A stretch of DNA of 64,000 nucleotides, taken from contig NZ_LSKQ01000056.1 in assembly GCF_001557115.1 (NCBI RefSeq), forward strand, positions 5,684 to 69,683, read 5' to 3'. The notes under the pieces are model-generated. The model saw nothing but the letters and a program-made list of their open reading frames with translations, searched no databases and was not told the origin of the DNA. Positions 37,149-47,515 of the stretch are shown piece after piece (within the stretch, counting starts at the first letter, position 1; each line of letters opens with the position of its first letter). The position numbers were made by a program, and so were the translations under genes. This stretch comes from Erythrobacter sp. CCH5-A1 (lineage in GTDB: Bacteria > Pseudomonadota > Alphaproteobacteria > Sphingomonadales > Sphingomonadaceae).

Positions 37149-38138
37149 ATGTCACCGCGCATGACCAAGACCATTACCCTGAACGGCGCCCCCCACCGCT
37201 CGGCCGCCGCCACGATTGCCGATCTGGTGCGCGAGCTCGATCTCGTCCCCGAGAAGGTCGCGGTCGAGCGCAACGGCGAAATCGTCCCGCGCTCGACGCT
37301 GGCCGAGGCGGCGCTGGCAGAGGGGGACACGCTCGAGATCGTGCATTTCGTCGGCGGGGGCGATCATGCGGCGGATACCTGGACCGTAGCGGGCCGCACC
37401 TTCCGCTCGCGGCTGATCGTCGGCACGGGCAAGTACAAGAGCTTCGAACAGAACGCCGCCGCGGTGGAAGCCTCCGGCGCGGAGATCGTCACGGTCGCGG
37501 TGCGGCGCGTGAATGTCAGCGATCCCAAGGCGCCGATGCTGACCGATTTCATCGACCCCAAGAAAATCACCTACCTCCCCAACACCGCCGGATGCTTCAC
37601 CGGCGAGGAAGCCGTGCGCACGCTGCGGCTCGCGCGCGAGGCGGGGGGCTGGGACCTCGTCAAGCTCGAGGTGCTGGGCGAGGCGCGCACGCTCTACCCC
37701 GACATGCGCGAGACCCTGAAGGCAACCGAAGTGCTGGCCAAGGAGGGCTTCCTGCCCATGGTCTACTGCGCCGACGATCCGATTGCGGCCAAGCAGCTGG
37801 AAGACGCGGGCGCGGTGGCGATCATGCCGCTGGGCGCGCCGATCGGCTCGGGCCTCGGCATCCAGAACCGCGTGACGATCCGGCTCATTGTGGAGGGCGC
37901 CAAGGTGCCGGTGCTCGTGGACGCGGGCGTGGGCACGGCCTCGGACGCGGCGGTCGGCATGGAGCTGGGCTGCGACGGCATCCTGATGAACACCGCCATC
38001 GCGGAGGCGAAAGATCCGATCCGCATGGCCCGCGCGATGAAGCTGGCGGTCGAGGCCGGACGCGAGGCCTACCTTGCGGGCCGCATGGCGCGGCGGATGT
38101 ATGCCGATCCTAGCAGTCCCTTGGCGGGGCTTATTTGA
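37149..38138 (+). CDS. thiG: Fused sulfur carrier ThiS - thiazole synthase ThiG
   Basis: The 329-residue fusion has a ThiS ubiquitin-like domain (about residues 6-71: [20 protein letters not shown] to [13 protein letters not shown]) followed by ThiG (about 76-329). The ThiG part shows [45 protein letters not shown] with the catalytic Lys region, and [19 protein letters not shown]. ThiS normally ends in a free GG that is thiocarboxylated; here GGG is internal. GAGGGA precedes the ATG at 37149; ATG 37161 is an alternative. It makes the thiazole moiety of thiamine. Confidence 0.93.
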   Translation: MSPRMTKTITLNGAPHRSAAATIADLVRELDLVPEKVAVERNGEIVPRSTLAEAALAEGDTLEIVHFVGGGDHAADTWTVAGRTFRSRLIVGTGKYKSFEQNAAAVEASGAEIVTVAVRRVNVSDPKAPMLTDFIDPKKITYLPNTAGCFTGEEAVRTLRLAREAGGWDLVKLEVLGEARTLYPDMRETLKATEVLAKEGFLPMVYCADDPIAAKQLEDAGAVAIMPLGAPIGSGLGIQNRVTIRLIVEGAKVPVLVDAGVGTASDAAVGMELGCDGILMNTAIAEAKDPIRMARAMKLAVEAGREAYLAGRMARRMYADPSSPLAGLI

Positions 38139-38271
38139 TCTGGCCTCAAGCGCCGGCGCGCGCGTCCGCGCGCTTGGCTTTCCTCCGGGGGCCCGGCCCT
38201 GCGGGCCACCCCTCCGGGCGCGCGTTCGCGCTTAGGTCCCGTCCGTTGGCGGGCCGATTTGTTCCTTCTAC

Positions 38272-38286
38272 CTAACGCTTAATTAA
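38272..38286. promoter_or_regulatory. CtrA-like box upstream of the 38328 gene
   Basis: CTAA-N7-TTAA followed by CC matches the CtrA consensus TTAA-N7-TTAAC in seven of eight core positions and lies 42 bp before the start codon. The rest of the 189-bp gap (38139-38327) is GC-rich with palindromic stretches and no gene. Confidence 0.4.
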
Positions 38287-38327
38287 CCATCTTCAGCGAC
38301 GTTCTCCCTGTCCGAAGGAGACGCGCC

Positions 38328-38840
38328 ATGATGATGCCGATTGCCGAGATGCGGGAATTCGCCGGGTTCGCCCCTGCCGAGCAGCGTTACATCAAGCGCA
38401 GCCTCGACATCGGCCTCGCCCGCACCGATGCCTTCCGGCGCTGGGGCCGCTCCGAGGCGGAGAACACCGCGATCCGCCGGCAATATGTCGCCTATCAGGA
38501 TTTGAAGGCGCTGCGCGGCCTGATCCCGCAGGATGATACGCCTTACGAGGTCGAACGCTTCCTCGGCAAGCTGGTGCGCCTTGCCGCCTTCGATCTGGAA
38601 CAGGAGCGGCTGGCGTGCTTTTCGGCCTTCCGCTTCCTCTACGAACGCCTGCTCGGCGCGGCGGTGCGCCCCTACCTCCCGGCCGCCTTCTGCGCCGCGA
38701 GCGCGCTTCCGGTCATCCGCCCGGAGCGCCGCAAGCTGCTGCTCCAATCCTTGAGCGAAGCCGCCGCTACCGCCCCCGGCTGGTCCGAGCGCGAGCCCGT
38801 GTTCCTTCCCGAATATGTGGACGACTTCGAAGCGGCTTAA
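38328..38840 (+). CDS. Hypothetical protein, helical, function unknown
   Basis: The 170-residue soluble protein has no signal peptide and is mostly alpha-helical, with charged segments such as EQRYIKRSLDIGLARTDAF, RFLGKLVRLAAFDLEQERL and RPERRKLLLQSLSEAA. No domain was recognised. AAGGAG lies 8 bp before the ATG and a CtrA-like box lies further upstream. The downstream gene encodes an RHH protein 16 bp later, so they may be co-expressed. Confidence 0.65.
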   Translation: MMMPIAEMREFAGFAPAEQRYIKRSLDIGLARTDAFRRWGRSEAENTAIRRQYVAYQDLKALRGLIPQDDTPYEVERFLGKLVRLAAFDLEQERLACFSAFRFLYERLLGAAVRPYLPAAFCAASALPVIRPERRKLLLQSLSEAAATAPGWSEREPVFLPEYVDDFEAA

Positions 38841-38856
38841 GTGTTAGTTGGGGAGC

Positions 38857-39087
38857 ATGGACTCCCCCTACCACCCCCCGGTCAAGCGCTCGCTCGCCAT
38901 CGCGGGCCACCAGACCTCGATCAGCCTCGAACCGCTGTTCTGGGAGATGCTGAAGGCCGCCGCGTCGCGCGAGGGGCTGGCGGTTGCCGCCCTTGTCGCC
39001 CGCATCGATGCCGAACGGATCAAATCGCCCACGCCACCGGGGCTCGCCAGCGCGATCCGGGTGTGGCTGGTGGTCAATCAACCCTAA
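38857..39087 (+). CDS. Ribbon-helix-helix domain protein
   Basis: The 76-residue protein has a single RHH-type domain: KRSLAIAGHQTSISLEPLFW forms the ribbon and first helix, and AASREGLAVAALVARIDAER the second. A C-terminal GLASAIRVWLV follows. Such short alphaproteobacterial RHH proteins are thought to bind DNA as dimers. The ATG at 38857 follows GGGGAG; a TTG three codons earlier is unlikely. The 133-bp gap to murA holds nothing recognisable. Confidence 0.82.
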   Translation: MDSPYHPPVKRSLAIAGHQTSISLEPLFWEMLKAAASREGLAVAALVARIDAERIKSPTPPGLASAIRVWLVVNQP

Positions 39088-39220
39088 AACGCAACGCAGC
39101 TTGGGCTTGGGCTTCGCCGAAAATCGTGCCAGCGCGGCACCCGGCGCGCAGCGACCTTCAGGGTCGTGAGCACCGGTAGGTCGTGCTGGAGCGATTTGCA
39201 GGCCAGCACAAGGCCAAGCG

Positions 39221-40501
<1,281 letters not shown>

Positions 40502-40651
40502 CCCGCCAGCCTTAGCGAAAAGTGCCTTTCGTGCAACTCGCGCGCGCGGGTGGCTGGTGACGATTCCGAACAATCATTGACCTTGTTTATGGCGCAAGGC
40601 ACGGGGGCATCGGACGCGCCAGCAAGCGTCCACCCAACAAGAGAGCCTTCG

Positions 40652-41542
40652 ATGTCTCCCAAGCCCATCAAGAAAGCCGTGTTCCCCGTCGCGGGGCTCG
40701 GCACGCGCTTCCTCCCAGCCACCAAGGTGGTTCCCAAGGAACTGCTGCCGGTGGTGGACCGCCCGCTGATCCAGTACGCGGTCGACGAGGCGCGCGAGGC
40801 GGGGATCGAGCAGATGATCTTCGTCACCGGGCGCGGCAAGACCGGGATCGTCGAGCATTTCGACATCGCTTTCGAGCTCGAGCAGACCATGACCGAGCGC
40901 GGCAAGGACCTCTCGGTGCTCGAACCGACCCGCGCGACCCCGGGCGACGTCATCGCGGTGCGCCAGCAGGTGCCGCTGGGCCTCGGACACGCGATCTGGT
41001 GCGCCCGCGCCATCGTCGGCAACGAACCCTTCGCGATCTTCCTGCCCGACGAGCTGATGGTGGCCCGGCAAGGCGGCACCGGCTGCATGAAGCAGATGGT
41101 CGAGGCTTACCAGGAGGTCGGCGGCAATCTCATCTCGGTGCTCGAGGTGCCGATGGAACAGGTCTCGTCCTACGGCGTGATCGACCCGGGCGAGGTGTTG
41201 GAAGGCTTTGGCGGCAACCTCACCGAGGTCAAGGGCCTTGTCGAGAAGCCCAAGCAGGCCGATGCCCCCTCGAACAAGATCGTCTCGGGCCGTTATATCC
41301 TCCAGCCCGAAGTGATGCGCGTGCTCGAGACCCAGGGCAAGGGCGCGGGCGGCGAGATCCAGCTGACCGACGCAATGGCCAAGATGATCGGCACCCAGCC
41401 GTTCCACGCGGTGACCTTCGACGGCGCGCGGTATGACTGCGGGAGCAAGACCGGCTTCGTGCAGGCGACCCTCGCGATCGCGCTCGCCCGCCCCGACATG
41501 GGCGCCGAAGTGCGCGCGATCGCGCTGGATCTGCTGAAGTAG
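40652..41542 (+). CDS. galU: UTP-glucose-1-phosphate uridylyltransferase
   Basis: The 296-residue nucleotidyltransferase makes UDP-glucose for envelope polysaccharide and glycolipids. The N-terminal pyrophosphorylase motif is VFPVAGLGTRFLPATKVVPK, with ELLPVVDRPLIQYAVDEA after it and AIFLPDELMV later; LVEKPKQADAPSNKIVSGRY completes the UDP-sugar site. The ATG at 40652 follows AAGAGAG. It is divergent from murA across 150 bp. Confidence 0.95.
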   Translation: MSPKPIKKAVFPVAGLGTRFLPATKVVPKELLPVVDRPLIQYAVDEAREAGIEQMIFVTGRGKTGIVEHFDIAFELEQTMTERGKDLSVLEPTRATPGDVIAVRQQVPLGLGHAIWCARAIVGNEPFAIFLPDELMVARQGGTGCMKQMVEAYQEVGGNLISVLEVPMEQVSSYGVIDPGEVLEGFGGNLTEVKGLVEKPKQADAPSNKIVSGRYILQPEVMRVLETQGKGAGGEIQLTDAMAKMIGTQPFHAVTFDGARYDCGSKTGFVQATLAIALARPDMGAEVRAIALDLLK

Positions 41543-41583
41543 CGCGCCCCTCGCCCGCTCCGGACGCGGCGCCCGGCAGCCCG

Positions 41584-42528
41584 TCAGTTCGCCCGGGCCG
41601 GACCGAAGCTCTGCCCGCTCAGCAGCCGCGGGCGCACGACGCGGCGGAACTGGAGCGGAGAGATGCCAGCAGCGCGCTGGAATGCGCTACTGAAATGGGC
41701 GGCGCTGGCAAAGCCGGTCGAGGCGGAGATCTCCGCGATCTTGAGCTCCGAACGCGCGATCAGCGCGGTGCTGCGGGTGATCCGCCGCCAGCGCACGTGA
41801 TCGTAAGGCGAGCGCCCGGTCGCCTGCTTGAACACCCGCGCGAAATGGTAGGGCGAAAGCTGCGCGAGATCGGCGAGCTCCTTGAGAGTGATCGGGCAGT
41901 TGAGACGGGCCTCGATATGCGCGAGCACGCGGCGCAGCTTGTGCGGCGGCAGCGCGATGCGCGGGTCGGCGCGCTCGGCCCGTTCCGGCCGACTCTCGAC
42001 GAGGCCGGCTGCGAGCCGGGCAGTGGCCTCTTCGAGCGCGGGGTTGTCAGCCTCGCTCCGGCGGAGCACCAGCCGGAAGGCGGCATGCGCGAGGCCGGCG
42101 AGCGCGGCGTCGTCGCGCAGGGCGAAGGGCGCGGGGCACGGGCCGGAGCCCATCATCGCCAGCCGTCCCGCAGGCAGGATCAGCGCGCACAGCATCGAGC
42201 TGTCGCGGGTATGCTCGATCACCATGCGGGTTCCCGCCGGCACGAAAGTCACCCGGTCGTTCGAATGCGGACCGCATTCGCTCCGCCGGCCATCGAGCGT
42301 GACCGCCATCGGGAAGACGCTGCCGCAGGTGACGATCACCACGTCTCGCGCCGGATCATGCAGCGTCACGCTTTGCCGCGTGCCGTCATGATCGAACACC
42401 GCAACGATCAGCGCGAGGCCGGTCGAGGGATGGGTGACGAAGACGATCTCCTCGGCGAGCCCCGCGACCTTGCCTTTCGCACCGCGGTCCGGGCCGCCGG
42501 TGAAGTGCCAGTTCTGGTGTATCGGCAT
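41584..42528 (-). CDS. AraC-family transcriptional regulator
   Basis: The 314-residue regulator has a cupin-like N-terminal region (about 25-130) with no obvious ligand signature and a C-terminal AraC DNA-binding domain (about 205-300) with two HTHs: ITLKELADLAQLSPYHFARVFKQ and IAEISASTGFASAAHFSSAFQR (split motifs). The target is unknown; it sits beside the HD and HxlR genes in an accessory-like region. Confidence 0.9.
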   Translation of the reverse strand: MPIHQNWHFTGGPDRGAKGKVAGLAEEIVFVTHPSTGLALIVAVFDHDGTRQSVTLHDPARDVVIVTCGSVFPMAVTLDGRRSECGPHSNDRVTFVPAGTRMVIEHTRDSSMLCALILPAGRLAMMGSGPCPAPFALRDDAALAGLAHAAFRLVLRRSEADNPALEEATARLAAGLVESRPERAERADPRIALPPHKLRRVLAHIEARLNCPITLKELADLAQLSPYHFARVFKQATGRSPYDHVRWRRITRSTALIARSELKIAEISASTGFASAAHFSSAFQRAAGISPLQFRRVVRPRLLSGQSFGPARAN

Positions 42529-42558
42529 GCCCGCGTTCCCCCTGTAGCGACCGCTTCA

Positions 42559-43113
42559 TCAGACCCTGTATACCTTATGTAGCACTCGCAACAATCCCCC
42601 TGTGCGATTGCCGTGGTTGAGATCGCCCGCGAGCCGCATCAGCGTGTCGGGAAAGCCGTGGGCGGGGAGGGCGGCGTTGACGGCGGCGATCTGCGCCCGG
42701 GTGAGGCCCTTGCGCAGCAGGCCCTGGCTCGCGTCGACCCAGTCGGCCTTGCGCAAGGCGTTGACCGCCGCCGCATTGGCCCCGCGAAAGGGCGTCAGCT
42801 TGTGGTGCCAGACGATCAGGTCATGGATCAGCGCCCCGTCGAGATCGGGCGCATGATCGCGCCGCGCGGCCTCGGCCCGCGCGGCGGAGGGCTCGAGATA
42901 GGCGAGCTCGCGGTGGGTCCACATCCCCACGTCGTGATAGGCCAGCGCAAAGGCGAAGGGCCGCCGCCAGCGCGCCTCGCCGCCCATGAAGTGCATCGCA
43001 TAGGTCAGCACGCGGTAGATGTGGTTGCGGTAGCCCGGCAGGTCCGCGCCGATGCACGGGGCAAGAAGCGCCAGCTCGCTTTCGACCACGGTGTCCAATT
43101 GGATGATGTGCAT
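42559..43113 (-). CDS. HD-domain protein (putative metal-dependent phosphohydrolase)
   Basis: The 184-residue protein has the HD pattern: YRNHIYRVLTYAMHF (first His), AFALAYHDVGMWT (His-Asp pair) and a later ADWVDASQG Asp. The remaining residues include DLIVWHHKLTPFRG. Substrate unknown; HD enzymes often act on nucleotides. It is divergently transcribed from the HxlR regulator across 55 bp. Confidence 0.83.
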   Translation of the reverse strand: MHIIQLDTVVESELALLAPCIGADLPGYRNHIYRVLTYAMHFMGGEARWRRPFAFALAYHDVGMWTHRELAYLEPSAARAEAARRDHAPDLDGALIHDLIVWHHKLTPFRGANAAAVNALRKADWVDASQGLLRKGLTRAQIAAVNAALPAHGFPDTLMRLAGDLNHGNRTGGLLRVLHKVYRV

Positions 43114-43168
43114 GGAAGCAGGATCGCTCTATGCTGCACTGCATCGCAAGACACAGAAAGTTCTGACC

Positions 43169-43561
43169 ATGCCCGCGAGCTACGAACCCAAGCGCCCGGC
43201 GATGGATGCCTGCCCGATCGAGCATGTCGTCGGCCTGGTCGGCGGCAAGTGGAAGGCGCGCGCGCTCTACCTGCTGTCGGTCCGCCCCTTCGCCTTTGCC
43301 GCGCTGCGCCGCGCGCTGGGCGCGGTGAGCCAGCAGGTGCTCTCGACCCAGCTCAAGGCGATGCTGCGCGACGGGCTGGTGAGCACCGTGATCAGCGATG
43401 ACGAGGCGGCAACGCTCTATGTCGCGACGCCCAAGGGCTGCGATCTGGTCAAGGTGCTGATGCCCGTCGCCGAGTGGGGTACGGCCGAGCTGCGCAGCCT
43501 TGGGGAGGATTGGCAGCCGCCGCTCGCTCCGCTCAGCCCTGCCCCGCCTTCGGTCAGTTAG
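43169..43561 (+). CDS. HxlR-family winged-helix regulator
   Basis: The 130-residue MarR-like regulator of the HxlR family has the signature DACPIEHVVGLVGGKWKARA followed by LYLLSVRPFAFAALRRALG and VSQQVLSTQLKAMLRDGLV. Such proteins respond to small electrophiles or metabolites and commonly control divergently encoded neighbours, here the HD protein. The stop overlaps the convergent P450 stop by 4 bp. The start is ATG 43169, after an AGAAAG. Confidence 0.9.
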   Translation: MPASYEPKRPAMDACPIEHVVGLVGGKWKARALYLLSVRPFAFAALRRALGAVSQQVLSTQLKAMLRDGLVSTVISDDEAATLYVATPKGCDLVKVLMPVAEWGTAELRSLGEDWQPPLAPLSPAPPSVS

Positions 43562-44850
43562 GCAGGCGTCACCCTGAGCGGCAGGGTCTTCAATCCGCCG
43601 ACGAAGGTGCTGGTCGCGCGCGCCGCCTCGCCGGCCGGTTCGACCGCCGCGACCCGGTCGAGGATCGCTTCGAACAGGATTCTCATTTCCAGCCGCGCAA
43701 GGTGCAGGCCGAGGCATTGGTGCGCCCCCGCCCCGAAGGCCAGGTGGCGGTTGGGCGAGCGCGCGGCGTCGAAGCGGCGCGGGTCGGGGAACTGCGCGGG
43801 GTCGTGGTTGGCGGCGACGTAGTTGATCATCAGCCAGTCGCCCTTCTTCACCTGCTGGCCGCCGAGCTCGCAATCCTCGGCCGCGGTGCGCATGAAGTGC
43901 TGGACCGGGCTGGTCCAGCGGATCGCTTCCTCGACGATGCCGGGGAGCAGCGAGCGGTCGGCGCGCACGCGGGCATATTGTTGGGGATCGTTCGCGAGCG
44001 CCTGCATCGCGCCCGCCGTGCTCGCGCTGGTGGTGTCGTGCCCGGCGGTGGCGACGATGATGTAGTAACCTGCCATGTCGCGCGCGGGCAGCGGCTTGCC
44101 GTCCACCAGCGCATTGGCGATGACGCTGGCGACATCCTCGGTCGGGTGCTTGCGGCGGTCCTCGGCGAGGGCGGCGAAGTAATCCTCGAAGGTCTTCACC
44201 GCCCCGGCGACGATCTGCACCACCTGTTCGGGCGTTATCTGGTCCATGCCGCTGCCCGAGAGGTCTTTGTCCTGCCCGCCGAACAGCTGCTGGGTGAGCA
44301 TCTGCATCCGGAACTCGTCTTGCGGCGGCACGCCGAGGATCTGCATGACGACCCGCAAGGGGTAGGGGCCGGAGACCTCCTTCACGAAGTCCACCTCGGG
44401 CCCGGCCGCGATCATCCGGTCGACCGTCGCCGCCGCCAGCGTCCGCAGCTCGCCCTCCAGCCGGGCGAGGTTCCTCGGCATGAACCAGTCCTGGGTGAGC
44501 CTGCGGTACTTGGGATGCACCGGCGCGTCGAACACCACCAGCGAATCGACCAGCATGTTGGAGCCTGTGGCCGCGCGCGAAAACTCGATCGCCTGATTGA
44601 AGCTGAACACCACGGGCCGCGGATTGTTGAGGAAGGCGGCGTTGTCCTTCGATATCCGCATCACGTCGTCATAGCGGGTGACGAGCCAGAAGGGGTCGAA
44701 CAGCCCGGGCGTGTCGGGCTGCACCTTCGCCACCGGGGTGGTGGCGCGGATGTGGTCGAAGGTGTCGAGCAGCCCGTTCCATTCGGCATAGGCGTGGGGG
44801 TCGATGACCTTGCGGGCGATGTCGCCCGGCAGCACCGCCGGAGCGGTCAT
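43558..44850 (-). CDS. Cytochrome P450
   Basis: The 430-residue soluble bacterial P450 has the I-helix motif TAGHDTTSASTAG, the ExxR core (EEAIRW), and the heme loop FGAGAHQCLGLHLARLEM with the thiolate Cys. It has no membrane anchor and needs external redox partners, which are not adjacent. The start overlaps the acyl-CoA ligase stop (ATGA), so the pair forms one operon, suggesting activation and hydroxylation of the same carboxylic acid (fatty, terpenoid or sterol-like). Substrate not determinable. Confidence 0.93.
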   Translation of the reverse strand: MTAPAVLPGDIARKVIDPHAYAEWNGLLDTFDHIRATTPVAKVQPDTPGLFDPFWLVTRYDDVMRISKDNAAFLNNPRPVVFSFNQAIEFSRAATGSNMLVDSLVVFDAPVHPKYRRLTQDWFMPRNLARLEGELRTLAAATVDRMIAAGPEVDFVKEVSGPYPLRVVMQILGVPPQDEFRMQMLTQQLFGGQDKDLSGSGMDQITPEQVVQIVAGAVKTFEDYFAALAEDRRKHPTEDVASVIANALVDGKPLPARDMAGYYIIVATAGHDTTSASTAGAMQALANDPQQYARVRADRSLLPGIVEEAIRWTSPVQHFMRTAAEDCELGGQQVKKGDWLMINYVAANHDPAQFPDPRRFDAARSPNRHLAFGAGAHQCLGLHLARLEMRILFEAILDRVAAVEPAGEAARATSTFVGGLKTLPLRVTPA

Positions 44851-46394
44851 TCCGCCGCTTCCCTGGCCTTCGCCGCATATTCGTCCCGCAGCTCGCGCTT
44901 GTAGAGCTTGCCATTGGCCTCGCGCGGCAGCTCGGGGCGGAAGTCGAACAGCTTGGGCATCTTGATCTTGGAGAGGCTGGGGGCGAGGAATTCGCGCAGT
45001 TCCGCCTCCAGTGCCTCGCCCGCATCGGCCATGTCCTTGGGCTGCACCACCGCGACGACCTTCTCGCCAAGGTCGGGGCAGGGCGCGCCGATCACGCCGG
45101 CGTCCACCACCTTGGGGTGGGTGACCAGCAGGTTCTCGATCTCCTGCGGGTAGATGTTGACCCCGCCCGAGATGATCATGTGGCTCTTGCGGTCGGTCAG
45201 ATAGAGGAAGCCGTCGGCATCGACATGGCCGATGTCGCCCAGCGTCATCCAGCCCTTGGGATGCATCGCCTCGCGGGTCTTCTCGGGATCATTGTGATAG
45301 GTGGGGAGTAGGGCGTTCTCGAAATAGATGAGCCCGTCCTCGCCAGGTCCGACTTCCTCGCCATCCGGCCCGCAGACGTGGAGCGTGCCGTAGATCGAGC
45401 GGCCGACAGAGCCGGGATGCGCAAGCCAGTCGGCCGAACCGATCATCGTCATCCCGATGCCTTCCGAGCCCGCGTAATACTCGTTCACGATCGGGCCCCA
45501 CCAGTCGATCATCTCGCGCTTGATCGGCACCGGGCAAGGCGCGGCGGCGTGGAGCGCGCGCTTGTGGCTGGAAAGGTCATACTTTGCGCGCACCGCGGGA
45601 TCGAGCTTGAGGAAGCGCACGAAATGGGTCGGCACCCACTGGCTGTCGGTGATTCGGTACGTCTCGATCGCCGCGAGCGCGGCCTCGGGCTCGAACTTCT
45701 CCATCACCACCAGCGTGCCGCCGAGGCGCTGCGCGGCCGAACACCACGCCAAGGGCGCCGCGTGATAGAGCGGGGCGGGGGAGAGGTAGATCATCGAGCC
45801 GTCGGTCGGCATCCCCGCGCCCATCGTGGCAAGGCCGATGAAGGGGATCATCGCCTGCGGATCGGGATCGGCGGGCGGCGCGGGGCGGATGCCCTTGGGC
45901 CGCCCGGTGGTGCCTGACGAATAGAGCATGGTGAGGCCAGCGCGCTGATCCGGGATCGGGGTCGCGGGGTGCTGGGCAAGCGCTGCGGCGAAATCCTCTG
46001 CCCCGCCGCCGCCGGTGACCAGCACGTCCAGATCGGGGCACGCGCGCCGGATATCGCCCATCACGCCGTTGAAATAGGGTGAGGTGATCAGCAGCTTCGC
46101 GTTGCTGTCCTTGAGAATGTAGGTGATCTCCGGCGCGGTCAGGCGCGAGGAGATCGGCACCAGCAGCGTGCCGGCGCGCTGCGAGCCCCAGATCAGGGTG
46201 AAATACTCGATCCGGTTTTCGAGCAGCACCGCGAAGGCATCGTCCGGCTGCAGCCCGCGCGCGCGCAGCAGCTGGGCAAAGCGGTTCGCGGCCTCGTCCA
46301 TCGCGCGATAGGTCATCTGCTGGCCCGATCCGGCCATGATGACAGCCGGATGATCGGGCTTGGCCGCGGCGTGCGCGATCGGGTGCATCGACAT
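44847..46394 (-). CDS. AMP-forming acyl-CoA synthetase/ligase
   Basis: The 515-residue ANL-superfamily enzyme has the P-loop-like motif TMLYSSGTTGRPKGIRP, a later EYYAGSEGIGMT (aromatic/ATP), GWMTLGDIGHVDADGFLY (ribose Asp), the DRKSHMIISGGVNIYPQEIE hinge, and a C-terminal GKLYKRELR with the catalytic Lys. The start MSMHPIAHAAAK at 46394 follows GAGGGAGAG. The coupled P450 downstream suggests a catabolic or modification pathway for an unusual acid. Confidence 0.92.
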   Translation of the reverse strand: MSMHPIAHAAAKPDHPAVIMAGSGQQMTYRAMDEAANRFAQLLRARGLQPDDAFAVLLENRIEYFTLIWGSQRAGTLLVPISSRLTAPEITYILKDSNAKLLITSPYFNGVMGDIRRACPDLDVLVTGGGGAEDFAAALAQHPATPIPDQRAGLTMLYSSGTTGRPKGIRPAPPADPDPQAMIPFIGLATMGAGMPTDGSMIYLSPAPLYHAAPLAWCSAAQRLGGTLVVMEKFEPEAALAAIETYRITDSQWVPTHFVRFLKLDPAVRAKYDLSSHKRALHAAAPCPVPIKREMIDWWGPIVNEYYAGSEGIGMTMIGSADWLAHPGSVGRSIYGTLHVCGPDGEEVGPGEDGLIYFENALLPTYHNDPEKTREAMHPKGWMTLGDIGHVDADGFLYLTDRKSHMIISGGVNIYPQEIENLLVTHPKVVDAGVIGAPCPDLGEKVVAVVQPKDMADAGEALEAELREFLAPSLSKIKMPKLFDFRPELPREANGKLYKRELRDEYAAKAREAAE

Positions 46395-46456
46395 GTTCTC
46401 TCTCCCTCGCGGCGGTGCCCCTTGCGGAGACTGCCGACATTTCCTCTCAGGAGGAA

Positions 46457-46484
46457 AATCTAGCGGGCGCGGGAACGCTCGCAA
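46457..46484 (-). promoter_or_regulatory. Candidate promoter of the ligase-P450 operon
   Basis: Minus-strand -35 TTGCGA (46484-46479) and -10 TAGATT (46462-46457) lie 16 bp apart, about 63 bp before the ligase start. The consensus match is moderate. Confidence 0.45.
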
Positions 46485-46558
46485 GGGAAAAGAGTATTCG
46501 AAGTGCTACCCAACAGGCGCGTCATCCCCTCGGCGGGCGGTGGCGGGGTGGCAAGACG

Positions 46559-46588
46559 CAAAAAAAGGCGGCGGGATAACCCGCCGCC
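46559..46588 (-). terminator. Intrinsic terminator of the M23 peptidase gene
   Basis: A 9-bp perfect GC stem (46567-46575 with 46580-46588) with an ATAA loop is followed on the minus strand by a long U run (A at 46559-46566). It lies 73 bp downstream of the M23 gene. The rest of the 266-bp gap to the ligase gene holds only the ligase promoter. Confidence 0.88.
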
Positions 46589-46660
46589 CATGTTCGGACA
46601 CCCTCTCCAATGTCCGGCCCGCTTACACGGGCAATCTCGAAGGCCGTAAAGCCCGAGCGG

Positions 46661-47404
46661 TTATTCGCCGCCCTGGCCGGTCAGGCGTGCATCGCGGGCA
46701 TAGGCCAGCTGTGCGTCGCTCTCTACCATATACGGAATCGGATTGACTGCAAGACCCTCCACGCGAACTTCGTAATGGAGGTGCGGGCCGGTCGAACGGC
46801 CGGTCGAACCGACGTAACCGATGAGGTCGCCCTTCTTCACGCTGTCCCCCGCCGCGACCGCAAGGCGCGAGAGGTGGGCGTAGCGGGTCTGCATCGAGGC
46901 GCCGTGTTCGAGGCTGATGTAGAGGCCGTAGCTCGAATACCAGTCGGCGCGGCTGACCACGCCGTCGGCGGTGGCGTAGACCGGGGTGCCGGCGGGTGCG
47001 GCAAGGTCGATGCCCTGATGCTGGCGGCGGCCGCCGAGCACCGGGTGAGTGCGCATCCCGAAGCCGCTGGTCAGCGCCGCGCCTTCGAGCGGCATGCGCG
47101 AGGGCACCGAGATGCCGCGGACCGGAACGGGCGAGGAAAAGGCGGTGGGCGCTTCGACCGCACCGAGAGTCGGCGTCTTGCGCTCGGACTCAAGGATGGT
47201 GGCGAACAGCGACTTGAAGCGGGTATCGCCCGTTTCGGGGAGCTCACCGGCGTCGCGCAGCGGCTGAAGCACGTCGGCGCTGGCGGTGGTGGTGGTCGAG
47301 GCGGCCGAATTGGTGTTGGCCAGAGCCGGCGCGGCAGCGGAAACCAGAACGGCGCAAGCGGTTGTCCCAACCAGCTTCAGCGCTCCGCGGAAGGCAAAAA
47401 TCAT
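46661..47404 (-). CDS. M23-family (LytM) peptidoglycan endopeptidase
   Basis: The 247-residue protein has a signal peptide (cleavage after ALA, about residue 29), a Thr/Ala linker and a LytM domain (about 120-220). Zn ligands are visible in RQHQGIDLAAPAGTPVYA (His and Asp) and TGPHLHYEVR (His-x-His), with the second catalytic His in TRYAHLS. It would cleave peptide cross-links in peptidoglycan or act as a divisome activator. A dedicated terminator follows; the upstream 111-bp gap to the DUF455 gene holds no gene. Confidence 0.92.
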   Translation of the reverse strand: MIFAFRGALKLVGTTACAVLVSAAAPALANTNSAASTTTTASADVLQPLRDAGELPETGDTRFKSLFATILESERKTPTLGAVEAPTAFSSPVPVRGISVPSRMPLEGAALTSGFGMRTHPVLGGRRQHQGIDLAAPAGTPVYATADGVVSRADWYSSYGLYISLEHGASMQTRYAHLSRLAVAAGDSVKKGDLIGYVGSTGRSTGPHLHYEVRVEGLAVNPIPYMVESDAQLAYARDARLTGQGGE

Positions 47405-47515
47405 AAAAAGACCCGGTCCCGATTGCGGCCCGCCGGATTGGAGGTCGAGCCGTAGGAATGTTCCGGCACGTCTGCTGCGCGCCTTTCGCTGGAACCGGGT
47501 TATCCGGGCCTGTCG

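Noticed and set aside
43114..43168. HxlR operator in the HD-HxlR gap
   Set aside because: Only an imperfect ATGC/GCAT repeat was visible, too weak to call.
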